Positions 25,408-33,838 of a stretch of 49,058 bases of DNA are shown here, piece by piece. How positions within the stretch are numbered: the first letter of the stretch is position 1; each line of letters opens with the position of its first letter. This DNA comes from Nocardia lijiangensis NBRC 108240 (GTDB lineage: Bacteria; Actinomycetota; Actinomycetes; Mycobacteriales; Mycobacteriaceae): positions 1 to 49,058 of the forward strand of contig NZ_BDBP01000078.1 of NCBI RefSeq assembly GCF_001613045.1, written 5' to 3'. The translations under genes were made by a program, and so were the position numbers. The notes under the pieces were generated by a model. It searched no databases and was not told the origin of the DNA. It saw only the letters and a list, made by a program, of their open reading frames with translations.

Positions 25408-27165
25408 TCAGAACTGCACGTCGAACAGGTTCGGCTGCCCTGACGCGTAGCGGTCGGCGTCCATGCGCCGCAACGGTTCCAGCTCCGCGGCCCGGTAGAG
25501 CGTGTACGTCCGGCACCGCGGCGCGACCGAGCCCGCGACGTCGAGCAGCGCGTTCACCGCGGCGCGCGCCGACTCGTTGGCGCCCTCCATGGTGGCCAGG
25601 TCGACGTTGGTGCGGACGTAATCGCCTGCGAGGAAAAGGTTTTCCAGATCACCGTGCGGTTCGGGGCGGTACGCCCAGGAACCGGCGGTGTTGATGAGCA
25701 GCGGGTCGGCGTTGGTGTTGCGGCGCTGTTCGGACTGCCAGACGATCGCGGGATCGAGGAACCAGGAGTGCAGATCGGCGTCGCGGAGCTCTTCGCCGCG
25801 GTCGTTGAGATGGGCCTGCAACTGCGCCCACACTTCGCGCGCGATCTCCTGGTGCGTGCACTCCTTGGCGGGTTTGCCGTACAGGATGCCGGGGGTGTTC
25901 CAGTCGGAGATGTCGACCGAGAGGCAGTCCTGCACGGTGCCGTCGCCGAATTCGGCGAGCTTGCGCGTCCACAGCTGGTTCTGGCTGATCGAGGTGAGCG
26001 ACCACGGCGCGTCGATATAGGCGGTGTGGCCCTTGGAAATCTCGGCCGGTCTGCGCAGGTAGAACTGGATGCCGGTCATCCAGTCCACGAACAGCCGGTC
26101 CATCGCGGCCAGCTCGGGGCGCACCGCGAGCACCTCGGGCGACCATAGGGCGCGGGCCTGCTCGGCGGCCAGCGCCACCACGAAGTAGTCGGCCTCGACG
26201 GTGCGGCTGCCGCTGCCGTCGACGATGCGGGCGCCGGTGATGCGCCGATCGCGCACCTCCAGCCCGCGCACCTCCGCACCCAGCGCGAACTCGACGCCGA
26301 GCTCGCGCAGCAGCGCCGCCCACGGTTCGATCCATGCCGCGTTGGTCGGTCCGCTCAGCACCCGGTCCAGCGCGCCGTCGTTGCCGACCTCGAAAGGATT
26401 GCCGAGGAACTGCTCGCCCATGTTGCCGATGGTGCGCACGCTGGCGAGATTGTCCTTGGCGGCGACCATGATGCTGGTCAGCGTGCGCGAGATCAGCGCG
26501 CGGAATTCGTGGGAACGCTGGTGGGCGCCGACGAAATCGCGCCAGGCCAGGTGCTCCCACTGGCCGTAGCGGCGTGCGTCGCAGCTGGTGTTGAACACCA
26601 GCAGCCGGTTGGCGAAGAAAAGTCCTTCGGCGGCGGGCATTTTCAGCGCGGTCGCGAGGGCGGCGCCGACGGTCTCGCGGAAGTCGTCCGGTGTCGGATT
26701 GGGTTTGGCGCGGAAGCCGAGCGGGATGCGGAAGTCGTCACCGCCGCGGCGGGACATGCGCGCCTCGGGCATGGCGATCAGGTTGTTCCACACGCCATCG
26801 GCGTTGCCCGCGAACGGAATCCGGCGCATGGTGTCCGGAATGTGCTGGTAGAAGCCGGGAAAGAAGCGGAAGCCGTGTTCGCCGGGTAGATCGGGACGTC
26901 CGCCCGATCCGGTGCCGGGCATCGGGATGCTGCGCGCCTTACCGCCGAGCGCCCGTCTCTCGTAGACGGTGACCCGAAAGCCGCGTTCGGCCAGCTCGTG
27001 TGCCGCGGTGAGGCCCGCGACCCCGCCACCGAGCACCGCTACGCGTTTGCCGTCCGGAGCGCCACGAGCGGGCCCGGGTCTCAGCGCACCCGCTGTCGAA
27101 ACCCCCACTGCCGCCGTGCCGCGAAGCATCGTTCTTCGCGAGACGACCCATCGATTTTCTGCCAT
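25408..27165 (-). CDS. Tat-exported FAD-dependent amine-oxidase-family oxidoreductase
   Basis: A 585-residue protein with an N-terminal twin-arginine motif SRRTMLR (9-15) and a short hydrophobic stretch, then the dinucleotide-binding fold VAVLGGGVAGLTAAHELAERG beginning near residue 42, followed by YERRALGGKARS. The C-terminal motif LENLFLAGDYVRTNVDLATMEGA near 530 is the FAD-closing end of NAD(P)-binding amine oxidases, phytoene-desaturase-like and hydroxysqualene-dehydroxylase-like proteins. The substrate cannot be named. Tat export would need FAD-loaded folding before secretion, consistent with a flavoprotein; the h-region is weak, so anchoring or a cytoplasmic location is also possible. 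ATG 27165 is used. The ~222 bases upstream show nothing definite. Confidence 0.8.
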   Translation of the reverse strand: MAENRWVVSRRTMLRGTAAVGVSTAGALRPGPARGAPDGKRVAVLGGGVAGLTAAHELAERGFRVTVYERRALGGKARSIPMPGTGSGGRPDLPGEHGFRFFPGFYQHIPDTMRRIPFAGNADGVWNNLIAMPEARMSRRGGDDFRIPLGFRAKPNPTPDDFRETVGAALATALKMPAAEGLFFANRLLVFNTSCDARRYGQWEHLAWRDFVGAHQRSHEFRALISRTLTSIMVAAKDNLASVRTIGNMGEQFLGNPFEVGNDGALDRVLSGPTNAAWIEPWAALLRELGVEFALGAEVRGLEVRDRRITGARIVDGSGSRTVEADYFVVALAAEQARALWSPEVLAVRPELAAMDRLFVDWMTGIQFYLRRPAEISKGHTAYIDAPWSLTSISQNQLWTRKLAEFGDGTVQDCLSVDISDWNTPGILYGKPAKECTHQEIAREVWAQLQAHLNDRGEELRDADLHSWFLDPAIVWQSEQRRNTNADPLLINTAGSWAYRPEPHGDLENLFLAGDYVRTNVDLATMEGANESARAAVNALLDVAGSVAPRCRTYTLYRAAELEPLRRMDADRYASGQPNLFDVQF

Positions 27166-27387
27166 GCGCGACTCTGCTGCCTAGCCTTCGGGACCCTACC
27201 TTCACCGCCGCACTCACTGTAAAGCGCCTGCTCGGGACCATCCCACCCGCCCCTGTCGCCGCCGGATCGCGGCCGGTATCGAACGTCGGCCGCGGCGAGT
27301 ACAGCGCCCCGAGAGTACCGCCGCCCGCGCGCGGCGCGAGCTACTTCCCGAAACCCGCAATTCGCAAACTCGCACTTCGGTGGCCGG

Positions 27388-28329
27388 TCAGCGCAGCGCG
27401 GGTTCCGCGGTCCGATCCGGCTCGGTGGCCTTCGCCACTCGCGGCGGGCGGCCGCCGGTGGTGGCGACGAACGCGCCGGTGATCACGACCAGCCCGCCGA
27501 CCAGCTGCAGGGCGGTGGGCGTTTCGCCGAGGAAAGCCCAGGCCGCGGCGATACCGACGATCGGGACGAGCAACGAGAGCGGTGCGACCACGCCCGCGGG
27601 ATAGCGGCTCATCAGGAACGTCCACAACCCCGAACCCGCGACCGTGCCCAGCGCGACGATGTAGGCCAGGCCGATCAGCGCGGGCCACCCGGTCGGTGAC
27701 GCGATATGGGCCAGCGCGTGCCAACCGGCCGCCGGACCCTCGGTCAGCGCGGAAAGGGCGAACAGCGGCAGCGGCGGCACCACCGTCATCCACAGGGTCA
27801 GGTGCAGCGGGTCGACCCCGCCCGAGGCCGCCGCCAACCGGGAGCCGATATTGCCGAACGCCCAGCTCAACCCGCCCGCGAGGGTGAGCAGCAGCGGCAG
27901 CAGCGGCGCGATGTGCATGCGGTCGGCGCCGATCACCACGATCCCGGCCACCGCGACGAACAACCCGCCCAGCTGGATCGGCCGCAGCCGCTCACCCAGC
28001 AGCAGCGCGCCGAGAACCACCGTGAACGGCGCCGAAGATTGCAACAGCAGCGAAGCGAGCCCGGTCGGCATGCCCTCGCGCATCGCGGTGAACAGGAACG
28101 CGAACTGCAGCACGCCGAAACCTGTGCCGTACAACAGCAGCCAGCGCAGCGGCACGTTCGGGCGCGGCACGAACAGCAGCACCGGCACCGCGAGCACCGC
28201 GAAGCGCAGGGCCGCGAAGAACAGCGGAGGGAAGTGGTCGAGCCCGACTCGGATGGCGATGAAGTTCAGGCCCCAGAGCAGGACGACGGTGAGGCCGAGC
28301 AGGCGGTCGCGGTTGGTCACGCACACCAT
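27388..28329 (-). CDS. EamA-family drug/metabolite transporter
   Basis: A 313-residue integral membrane protein with about ten hydrophobic helices in two EamA repeats (LLGLTVVLLWGLNFIAIRVGLDHFPP at the start, and LLTLAGGLSWAFGNIGSRLA mid-way), characteristic of drug/metabolite transporters that export amino acids or purines. ATG at 28329 is used; GTG at 28320 is an alternative. It diverges from the LysR regulator across 87 bases, a common pairing in which the regulator controls the transporter. The substrate is unknown. Confidence 0.9.
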   Translation of the reverse strand: MVCVTNRDRLLGLTVVLLWGLNFIAIRVGLDHFPPLFFAALRFAVLAVPVLLFVPRPNVPLRWLLLYGTGFGVLQFAFLFTAMREGMPTGLASLLLQSSAPFTVVLGALLLGERLRPIQLGGLFVAVAGIVVIGADRMHIAPLLPLLLTLAGGLSWAFGNIGSRLAAASGGVDPLHLTLWMTVVPPLPLFALSALTEGPAAGWHALAHIASPTGWPALIGLAYIVALGTVAGSGLWTFLMSRYPAGVVAPLSLLVPIVGIAAAWAFLGETPTALQLVGGLVVITGAFVATTGGRPPRVAKATEPDRTAEPALR

Positions 28330-28352
28330 GGTCGAGCGCGGAAACCATCAGC

Positions 28353-28381
28353 ACAATCGAATAAATCTGCACTGATATTGT
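28353..28381. promoter_or_regulatory. AT-rich divergent control region with ACAAT/ATTGT repeat
   Basis: Between eamA and lysR an unusually AT-rich segment has ACAAT (28353-28357) and ATTGT (28377-28381) as inverted repeats 19 bases apart. LysR regulators bind such interrupted dyads (T-N11-A type). The exact box is not certain. Confidence 0.35.
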
Positions 28382-28416
28382 AGAGATGCTTCACTATCGA
28401 GAGGAAGGGTGCGCCG

Positions 28417-29340
28417 GTGCCGGTCGAGCCGCAGGGGCCGCCGATGTCCGTGGATCGGCTGCGGGTGCTGCGCGAATTCGCCGACCGCGGAACCATTTCG
28501 GCCGTGGCCGACGCGCTGTCGATGACGCCGTCGGCGGTCTCGCAGCAACTCAAGACGCTGGCGAAAGAGGCGGGCGTCGCCCTGCTGGAACCCGACGGCC
28601 GCCGCATCCGGCTCACCGACGCGGGGCAGGCGCTGGTCGTCCGCGCCGACGAGGTGCTCGCCGCCATGGACCGGGCGGTCGCGGAGATGGCGCACTATCG
28701 GGGCTCGCCGCGCGGGCGGGTGCGGGTGGCGCTGTTTCCGTCGGGCGCGGCGCTGCTGTTGCCGTTGGTGCTTCCCGCGCTGGCGGGCAGCGGTGTCGAG
28801 ATCGTCGCCCGCGACGAGGACGTGCCACCGGTCGGTGTGCCGCGCTTGCTCGCCGACTACGACATCGTCCTCACCCACCGCGACGAACGCTCCGGCGCGG
28901 TGGCCGGACCGCGCATCACCTCGCGTTTCCTCATGCGCGAACCCATCGACGTGGTCGTCGCCCCGACGCACCGGCTCGCCGGGCAGCGCTCGGTCACGCC
29001 CGCCGAACTCGCCGAGGAGACCTGGCTCAGCGTGCGCGGCGGCTTCCCGGTCGACGACGTACTCGAATCGATCGCCACCGTGACCGGTGTCCAGCCTCGA
29101 ATAGCGCAGCGGCTCAACGATTTCCGCGTCATCGAGACGCTCGTCGCATCCGGCTACGGTGTCGCGCTGATGCCGCGCTTCGCCGTCGCCCACCCGGATC
29201 TCGTCATGCTGCGCCTCTCCGGCGTCCGGGCCGCCCGCAACTATGACCTTGTCACGCGGCCGCACGCGGAGAAGCGTCCCGCGATCGCCACGGTGCTGGC
29301 AGCGTTCCGGGCCGGGGCGGAGCAGGTCACCGCGGAGTAG
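28417..29340 (+). CDS. LysR-family transcriptional regulator
   Basis: A 307-residue LysR protein. The winged helix-turn-helix covers about 13-70 (REFADRGTISAVADALSMTPSAVSQQLKTL, then LTDAG), followed by a linker helix and a periplasmic-binding-type effector domain (about 95-300). GTG at 28417 follows AGGAAGG; ATG at 28444 would omit nine residues. It diverges from an EamA exporter, so it probably regulates that and itself. Its end converges with the EspI-like gene across a terminator. Confidence 0.92.
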   Translation: MPVEPQGPPMSVDRLRVLREFADRGTISAVADALSMTPSAVSQQLKTLAKEAGVALLEPDGRRIRLTDAGQALVVRADEVLAAMDRAVAEMAHYRGSPRGRVRVALFPSGAALLLPLVLPALAGSGVEIVARDEDVPPVGVPRLLADYDIVLTHRDERSGAVAGPRITSRFLMREPIDVVVAPTHRLAGQRSVTPAELAEETWLSVRGGFPVDDVLESIATVTGVQPRIAQRLNDFRVIETLVASGYGVALMPRFAVAHPDLVMLRLSGVRAARNYDLVTRPHAEKRPAIATVLAAFRAGAEQVTAE

Positions 29341-29412
29341 GAAGTCGGCGGGGCACCGGCGCCGAAACTGCGGCCTCAGGTCACCGGCCGAGCGGCAGCC
29401 TCCGGAAACGAA

Positions 29413-29443
29413 CGCGGCCCGGCAGTTCGACTGCCGGGCCGCG
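29413..29443. terminator. Bidirectional terminator between lysR and the MinD-like gene
   Basis: A perfect 13-base-pair GC stem with a TTCGA loop (arms 29413-29425 and 29431-29443), placed between two convergent genes. Confidence 0.85.
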
Positions 29444-29451
29444 ACTTTCAC

Positions 29452-31257
29452 TCAGCGCATACCCATCGGCCCGGGATGCTGGTACTGCTGCGCGCCGATG
29501 TAGCCGAAATCGTCGGCGACCATCGCGGCCAGTTCCAGCAGTGCCCGCCGGGTCGGCTTGCTCACCAGCTCGAGGTCGATCTCGGCGCCCTCGGCCAGGT
29601 GATCGTCGAACGGGACCACCTGCACTGCGCGGGTGCGGTCGAGGAACAGCTTGCGCAGCTGGTCCAGGTCGACGGTGGAGGCGCCGCGGCGCGAGGCGTT
29701 GACCACCACCACCGTGCGCTCGACGAGCTTGCCGTAGCCGTGGTGGTCGAGCCAGTCCAGCGTCGCCGAGGCGCTGCGCGCGCCGTCGATGGCCGGCGAG
29801 GTGACCAGCACCAGCGAGCTGGCCATATCGAGCACGCCGGACATCGCCGAGTGCATCAGACCGGTGCCGCAGTCGGTGAGGATGATGTTGTAGAACGACT
29901 GCAGGATGCCGATGGCCTTGCGGTAGTCGGCCTCGCTGAACGCCTCGGAGACCGCCGGATCCTGTTCGGAGGCAAGCACTTCCAGTCGGCTCGGGGCCTG
30001 CGAGGTGTGCGCGCGGACATCCGAGTACCTGGAGATCTGCTGATCCTCGAGCAGGTTGCGCACGGTGGAGCGGGTCTGCCGCGGCACCCGGTGCGCCAGC
30101 GTGCCGAGGTCCGGGTTGGCGTCGATCGCGATGACCCGGTCGCCGCGCAGCGAGGCGAAGGTGGAGCCGAGGCCGACCGTGGTGGTCGTCTTGCCCACGC
30201 CGCCCTTGAGCGAGAGGATCGCGATCCGATAGTCGCCGCGCACCGGCTGATTCACCTGGTCGACGAGATCGCGAAAAACGACGTCGGCCGAGGATTCGCC
30301 GGGGTTGATCATGCCGCCGGAAGCCTTGTGGACGGCGCGGCGCCATCCGCTTCGCGGGGCGCGGCGGGCGCGCTTGAGCAGGTTCAGGTCATTGACCGAA
30401 TGACCCGGTTGACCCGGCTGCGGCATGTGCTGCGGCTGGAACGGCTGGTGCTGCGGCTGCTGCGGCGGTCCGCCCTGCCACTGCTGTCCGGGACCGGTGA
30501 GCCCTGGAGGTGTCTGGCCGGGACCGGTGAGCCCGGGCGGCGTTTGACCGGGCCCGGTGAGGCCAGGCGGCGTCGGGCCGAGCGGGGGCTGACCCATCGG
30601 CGCGGGAGGTTCCTGGTACATCGGCTGCGGCGGCTGCTGCATCGGCTGAACCGGCATGGGCGGCGGCGCCCAGCTGTAGATCGGGCCGCTCGGTTGATCC
30701 TGTGCCGCACCGGCTTCCGGCCCGCTTTCCTGCGGAACCCGACGAACCAGACCATCGGGCCCGATCTCCTGGCGGTACTCGCCGTACGGTGCGCCGTGCT
30801 GCTCGGGACCGGGCGGCGGCGGAAGGTGTTCGGGGCCCGGCTGATACGGCCCGCTCTGGTAGGGGCCGGGCTGCTGCGCGAACTGGCCGGTGCTGTACGG
30901 ACCGTACTGCTCAGGCACTCCGGGGGGCGCGAAACCCTCGGCGGGTCCGTAGCCGGACGGGGCCACGGGCTGCGGGTACACGCCGGTCGGGTCGCCGGGG
31001 CCCACCGCGGGCGGATAACCGATGAGCTGTGCCGGTTCCGGCGCGGCGTCGGCCTGCGCCTGTTCGCGACTGCCCTCCTGCCCTTCCGGGGCTACGGGCG
31101 CTGCTACGGCGTCCTTTTCGGGAGCCTCGGCGGGCGTATCGTTCGGCTCGTCCTGCGCCACATGCGATCCGGAGGGTTCGGCGGTGACTGCGGCCGTATC
31201 CACCGAATGACTCTGCAGCCAGGGCGGCGAGGTCGGATTGTGGTCGTTGTTTGTCAC
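29452..31257 (-). CDS. Proline-rich MinD/ParA-like ATPase, EspI-like
   Basis: A 601-residue protein. Residues 1-~300 are Pro/Gln/Gly-rich and disordered, with a tandem 10-residue repeat GLTGPGQTPP. From about 310 comes a basic segment (KRARRAPRSGWRRAVHK), then a ParA/MinD ATPase with LSLKGGVGKTTTT (Lys351 to Thr359), VIAIDANPDLGTLA and the tail LELVSKPTRRALLELAAMVADDF. The layout and these motifs match EspI (Rv3876) of the ESX-1 type VII secretion locus, and paralogues near other ESX systems. No ESX gene is visible within this window, so it is an orphan. GTG at 31257 follows GGGGGAAC. Its role, perhaps type VII secretion or polar positioning, is inference. Confidence 0.85.
   Translation of the reverse strand: MTNNDHNPTSPPWLQSHSVDTAAVTAEPSGSHVAQDEPNDTPAEAPEKDAVAAPVAPEGQEGSREQAQADAAPEPAQLIGYPPAVGPGDPTGVYPQPVAPSGYGPAEGFAPPGVPEQYGPYSTGQFAQQPGPYQSGPYQPGPEHLPPPPGPEQHGAPYGEYRQEIGPDGLVRRVPQESGPEAGAAQDQPSGPIYSWAPPPMPVQPMQQPPQPMYQEPPAPMGQPPLGPTPPGLTGPGQTPPGLTGPGQTPPGLTGPGQQWQGGPPQQPQHQPFQPQHMPQPGQPGHSVNDLNLLKRARRAPRSGWRRAVHKASGGMINPGESSADVVFRDLVDQVNQPVRGDYRIAILSLKGGVGKTTTTVGLGSTFASLRGDRVIAIDANPDLGTLAHRVPRQTRSTVRNLLEDQQISRYSDVRAHTSQAPSRLEVLASEQDPAVSEAFSEADYRKAIGILQSFYNIILTDCGTGLMHSAMSGVLDMASSLVLVTSPAIDGARSASATLDWLDHHGYGKLVERTVVVVNASRRGASTVDLDQLRKLFLDRTRAVQVVPFDDHLAEGAEIDLELVSKPTRRALLELAAMVADDFGYIGAQQYQHPGPMGMR
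30488..30577. repeat. Three-copy 30-base tandem repeat in the MinD-like gene
   Basis: Units at 30488-30517, 30518-30547 and 30548-30577 encode, on the reverse strand, GLTGPGQTPP-type decapeptides. The units differ slightly, the third most, so the array is old. Copy-number variation between strains is plausible. Confidence 0.85.
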
Positions 31258-31380
31258 AGTTCCCCCATCTGCTCGGGATTCGAGCAGAGAGCTCGGCGCT
31301 TGAATGCAAGCCAACGCTAGCAGGTGAGCAAACCACCGCGCAGGCTGTGCCCGGGTCCGTACCGGCCATACCCTGGCGCG

Positions 31381-31737
31381 ATGATCTTCGAGGCGCCGAT
31401 GCTACTGCGCTGTGACGGCAAACCTTTCGCCACGATCGTCCGGTACGGCTACGAGACCCCGTGGGCCAACGGAGAGCTGCGCGCCGACGATCCGGGCGAG
31501 TTCGACAGATTCGATCGCGCGGGTGCGCTGGCGCGGTGGTCGCGCGAGCAGGCCGAGCTGCTGGCAGACGACGAATACGACGCGGGATACGAGCGCGAGC
31601 AGGCCCGTCTCGGGTTGACGGACGACGATGCGCGGCACTGCGAATCAGCTGCGTGGACGATCGTCACCGCGGATGGGGAGGAGCACCAGGCGTATTCGCT
31701 GGACTTCCTCGACGGCTGGATCCAGTGGCGCTGGTGA
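31381..31737 (+). CDS. Small acidic hypothetical protein
   Basis: A 118-residue protein, strongly acidic and Trp/Tyr-rich. It has no signal peptide or membrane helix. A helical middle (ARWSREQAELLADDEYDAGYEREQARLG) is followed by the strand-like tail AAWTIVTADGEEHQAYSLDFLDGWIQWRW. I do not recognise a family. ATG at 31381 is preferred; a GTG at 31324 would add a Pro-rich segment of 19 residues with little coding signal. It is convergent with leuA, 39 bases away. Confidence 0.6.
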   Translation: MIFEAPMLLRCDGKPFATIVRYGYETPWANGELRADDPGEFDRFDRAGALARWSREQAELLADDEYDAGYEREQARLGLTDDDARHCESAAWTIVTADGEEHQAYSLDFLDGWIQWRW

Positions 31738-31776
31738 CGTGGCCGGAGCGCGCTGGCCCCGGCCACGTCGAACGCG

Positions 31777-33570
31777 TCAGTGAGCGCGGTTGACCGCGGA
31801 GACGACCGCGCGCAGCGAGGCGGTGGTGATGGAGGTGGCGATGCCGACGCCCCACACGACCTTGTCGCCGATCGAGACCTCCACGTAGGCGGCGGCCTGC
31901 GCGTCGTCGCCCGCCGACATGGCGTGCTCGGAGTAGTCCAGCACGCGAACCTCGTAGCCGACGGTGGCGATGGCGTCCACGAACGCGGCGAGCGGTCCGT
32001 TGCCGTTGCCGGTGACCTCGTGCTCGACGCCGTCCACCTTCACCGTCGCGGTGATGGAGTCCACGCCGCCGTCGATCTCGGACGCGGTGACCCGCTGGCG
32101 AATCCGCTCCAGCGGCCGGATCGGGGCCAGGTACTCCTCGCGGAAGACGTCCCACATCTCCTTCGGCGTGACCTCGCCGCCCTCGCCGTCGGTGATCCGC
32201 TGGATCGCCTGGGAGAACTCGATCTGCAGGCGGCGCGGCAGCGCCAAGCCGTGATCGGTCTTCATGATGTAGGCGACGCCGCCCTTGCCGGACTGCGAGT
32301 TGACCCGGATGACCGCCTCGTAGGTGCGTCCGACGTCCTTCGGGTCGATCGGCAGGTAGGGCACCTCCCAGGTGATGTCGGAGATGTCGGCGCCCTGCGC
32401 GTCGGCCGCGGCCTTCATCGCGTCCAGGCCCTTGTTGATGGCGTCCTGGTGGCTGCCGGAGAACGCGGTGTAGACCAGGTCGCCGCCGTACGGGTGGCGC
32501 TCGTGCACCGGCAGCTGGTTGCAGTACTCGACGGTGCGGCGGATCTCGTCGATGTCGGAGAAGTTGATCTGCGGGTCGATACCGCGGGAGAACATGTTCA
32601 TGCCCAGCGTCACCAGGCAGACGTTGCCGGTGCGCTCACCGTTGCCGAACAGGCAGCCCTCGATGCGGTCGGCGCCCGCCTGGTAGCCCAGCTCGGCGGC
32701 GGCCACGGCGGTGCCACGGTCGTTGTGCGGGTGCAGCGACAGCACGATCGATTCGCGGCGGGCCAGGTTGCGGCTCATCCACTCGATCGAGTCGGCGTAG
32801 ACGTTCGGCGTCGCCATCTCGACGGTGGCGGGCAGGTTGATGATCAGCGGCTTCTCGGGGGTCGGCGCGATGATCTCGGAGACCGCGTCGCACACCTCCA
32901 GCGCGTACTCCAGCTCGGTGCCGGTGTAGGACTCCGGGCTGTACTCGTAGTGCCAGTTGGTGTCGGGGTAGCGCTGCTCGACCTCCAGGCACAGCTTCGC
33001 CGCGTCGGTGGCGATCTTCTTCACCGCGTCGCGCTCGGCGCGGAAGACCACCCGGCGCTGCAGGATGGAGGTGGAGTTGTAGAAGTGCACGATGACGTTC
33101 GTCGCACCCGCACACGCCTCGAAGGTGCGTTCGATCAGTTCCGGGCGACACTGGGTCAGCACCTGGATGGTGACGTCGTCCGGGATGGCGCCGTCCTCGA
33201 TGATCTCGCGGACGAAGTCGAAATCGGTCTGGCTGGCCGACGGGAAGCCGACCTCGATCTCCTTGTAGCCCATCCGCACCAGCAGGTCGAACATGCGGCG
33301 CTTGCGCGCGGGGCTCATCGGGTCGATCAGGGCCTGGTTGCCGTCACGCAAATCGACGGCACACCAGCCGGGCGCACGGTCGATGATCTTGTCCGGCCAG
33401 GTGCGGTCGGGCAGCGTGATCGGCTCGACCTCCTCGGCGAACGGACGGTACCGGAAGGTCGGCATCGAGGAGTTCTTTTGTGCGTTCCATCTGGGTTGGT
33501 CGGCAGGCGCCGCCTTGCTCGGCGCGGTGATGGTGCGTGAGCCGGATACAAAGGCGTCAGCAGGGGACAT
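31777..33570 (-). CDS. leuA: 2-isopropylmalate synthase
   Basis: The 597-residue enzyme condenses acetyl-CoA and 2-ketoisovalerate in the first step of leucine synthesis. The HMGL-like TIM barrel has DLRDGNQALIDPMSP (general motif with the catalytic region) and the metal-binding His280 and His282 in LHPHNDRG. The C-terminal LeuA allosteric domain (from about 450, EIDGGVDSITATVKVDG) binds leucine for feedback control. It matches Rv3710 but lacks the long variable repeat insertion known from M. tuberculosis. ATG at 33570 follows TGGAGA and is better supported than TTG at 33600. Upstream lie a leader peptide and hairpins at 33611-33690. Confidence 0.96.
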   Translation of the reverse strand: MSPADAFVSGSRTITAPSKAAPADQPRWNAQKNSSMPTFRYRPFAEEVEPITLPDRTWPDKIIDRAPGWCAVDLRDGNQALIDPMSPARKRRMFDLLVRMGYKEIEVGFPSASQTDFDFVREIIEDGAIPDDVTIQVLTQCRPELIERTFEACAGATNVIVHFYNSTSILQRRVVFRAERDAVKKIATDAAKLCLEVEQRYPDTNWHYEYSPESYTGTELEYALEVCDAVSEIIAPTPEKPLIINLPATVEMATPNVYADSIEWMSRNLARRESIVLSLHPHNDRGTAVAAAELGYQAGADRIEGCLFGNGERTGNVCLVTLGMNMFSRGIDPQINFSDIDEIRRTVEYCNQLPVHERHPYGGDLVYTAFSGSHQDAINKGLDAMKAAADAQGADISDITWEVPYLPIDPKDVGRTYEAVIRVNSQSGKGGVAYIMKTDHGLALPRRLQIEFSQAIQRITDGEGGEVTPKEMWDVFREEYLAPIRPLERIRQRVTASEIDGGVDSITATVKVDGVEHEVTGNGNGPLAAFVDAIATVGYEVRVLDYSEHAMSAGDDAQAAAYVEVSIGDKVVWGVGIATSITTASLRAVVSAVNRAH

Positions 33571-33610
33571 GCGATTTCTCCAGGGTGTGGGGGTTCCCAA
33601 GTTATAGGGC

Positions 33611-33664
33611 GACCGGCAGGCGAAACCCCGCGACGGGAGCCGGTCCGATCAGACCCCGTCGCGG
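33611..33664 (-). promoter_or_regulatory. Candidate leuA attenuator: two mutually exclusive hairpins
   Basis: Hairpin A pairs 33655-33664 with 33628-33637 (10 perfect pairs); its first arm lies inside the leader peptide, just after the Leu codons. Hairpin B pairs 33639-33645 with 33611-33617 (7 pairs) and contains the second arm of A, so A and B cannot both form. Neither ends in a clear U-run. This is the arrangement expected for ribosome-mediated attenuation. Confidence 0.55.
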
Positions 33665-33690
33665 CGGCCGAGAAGAAGTGCCCGCTGCAT
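33649..33690 (-). CDS. Putative leuA leader peptide, 13 residues with Leu-Leu-Leu
   Basis: On the reverse strand ATG at 33690 opens MQRALLLGRRDGV and a TGA. The three consecutive leucines use CTT, CTT and CTC rather than the CTG favoured around it. It lies 78 bases upstream of leuA and overlaps one arm of the upstream hairpin. There is no ribosome site, but a TAAACT box ends ten bases before the ATG, so the transcript may start with a leader of zero to three bases. Leaderless leucine leader peptides of this kind control leuA in Corynebacterium, as far as I recall. Too short for normal gene finding. Confidence 0.6.
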   Translation of the reverse strand: MQRALLLGRRDGV

Positions 33691-33700
33691 GATGGACGCG

Positions 33701-33706
33701 AGTTTA
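33701..33706 (-). promoter_or_regulatory. -10 element of the leuA leader transcript
   Basis: TAAACT on the reverse strand is a near-consensus -10 box. A start seven bases on falls at the A at 33693, three bases before the leader ATG. No clear -35 box is seen in the GC-rich segment upstream. Confidence 0.5.
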
Positions 33707-33838
33707 CCGTGTCGCGCCGGGCCGCTGGAAGCCCGGTCCGATTGCGCGGTGTATGCCGGGGTGCCGATAGCGTGCCTGACGTACTGAACGCTTGTACGGA
33801 CCGGCGGGTCCGACGGGACGTCGAAGGATGCATATCGG

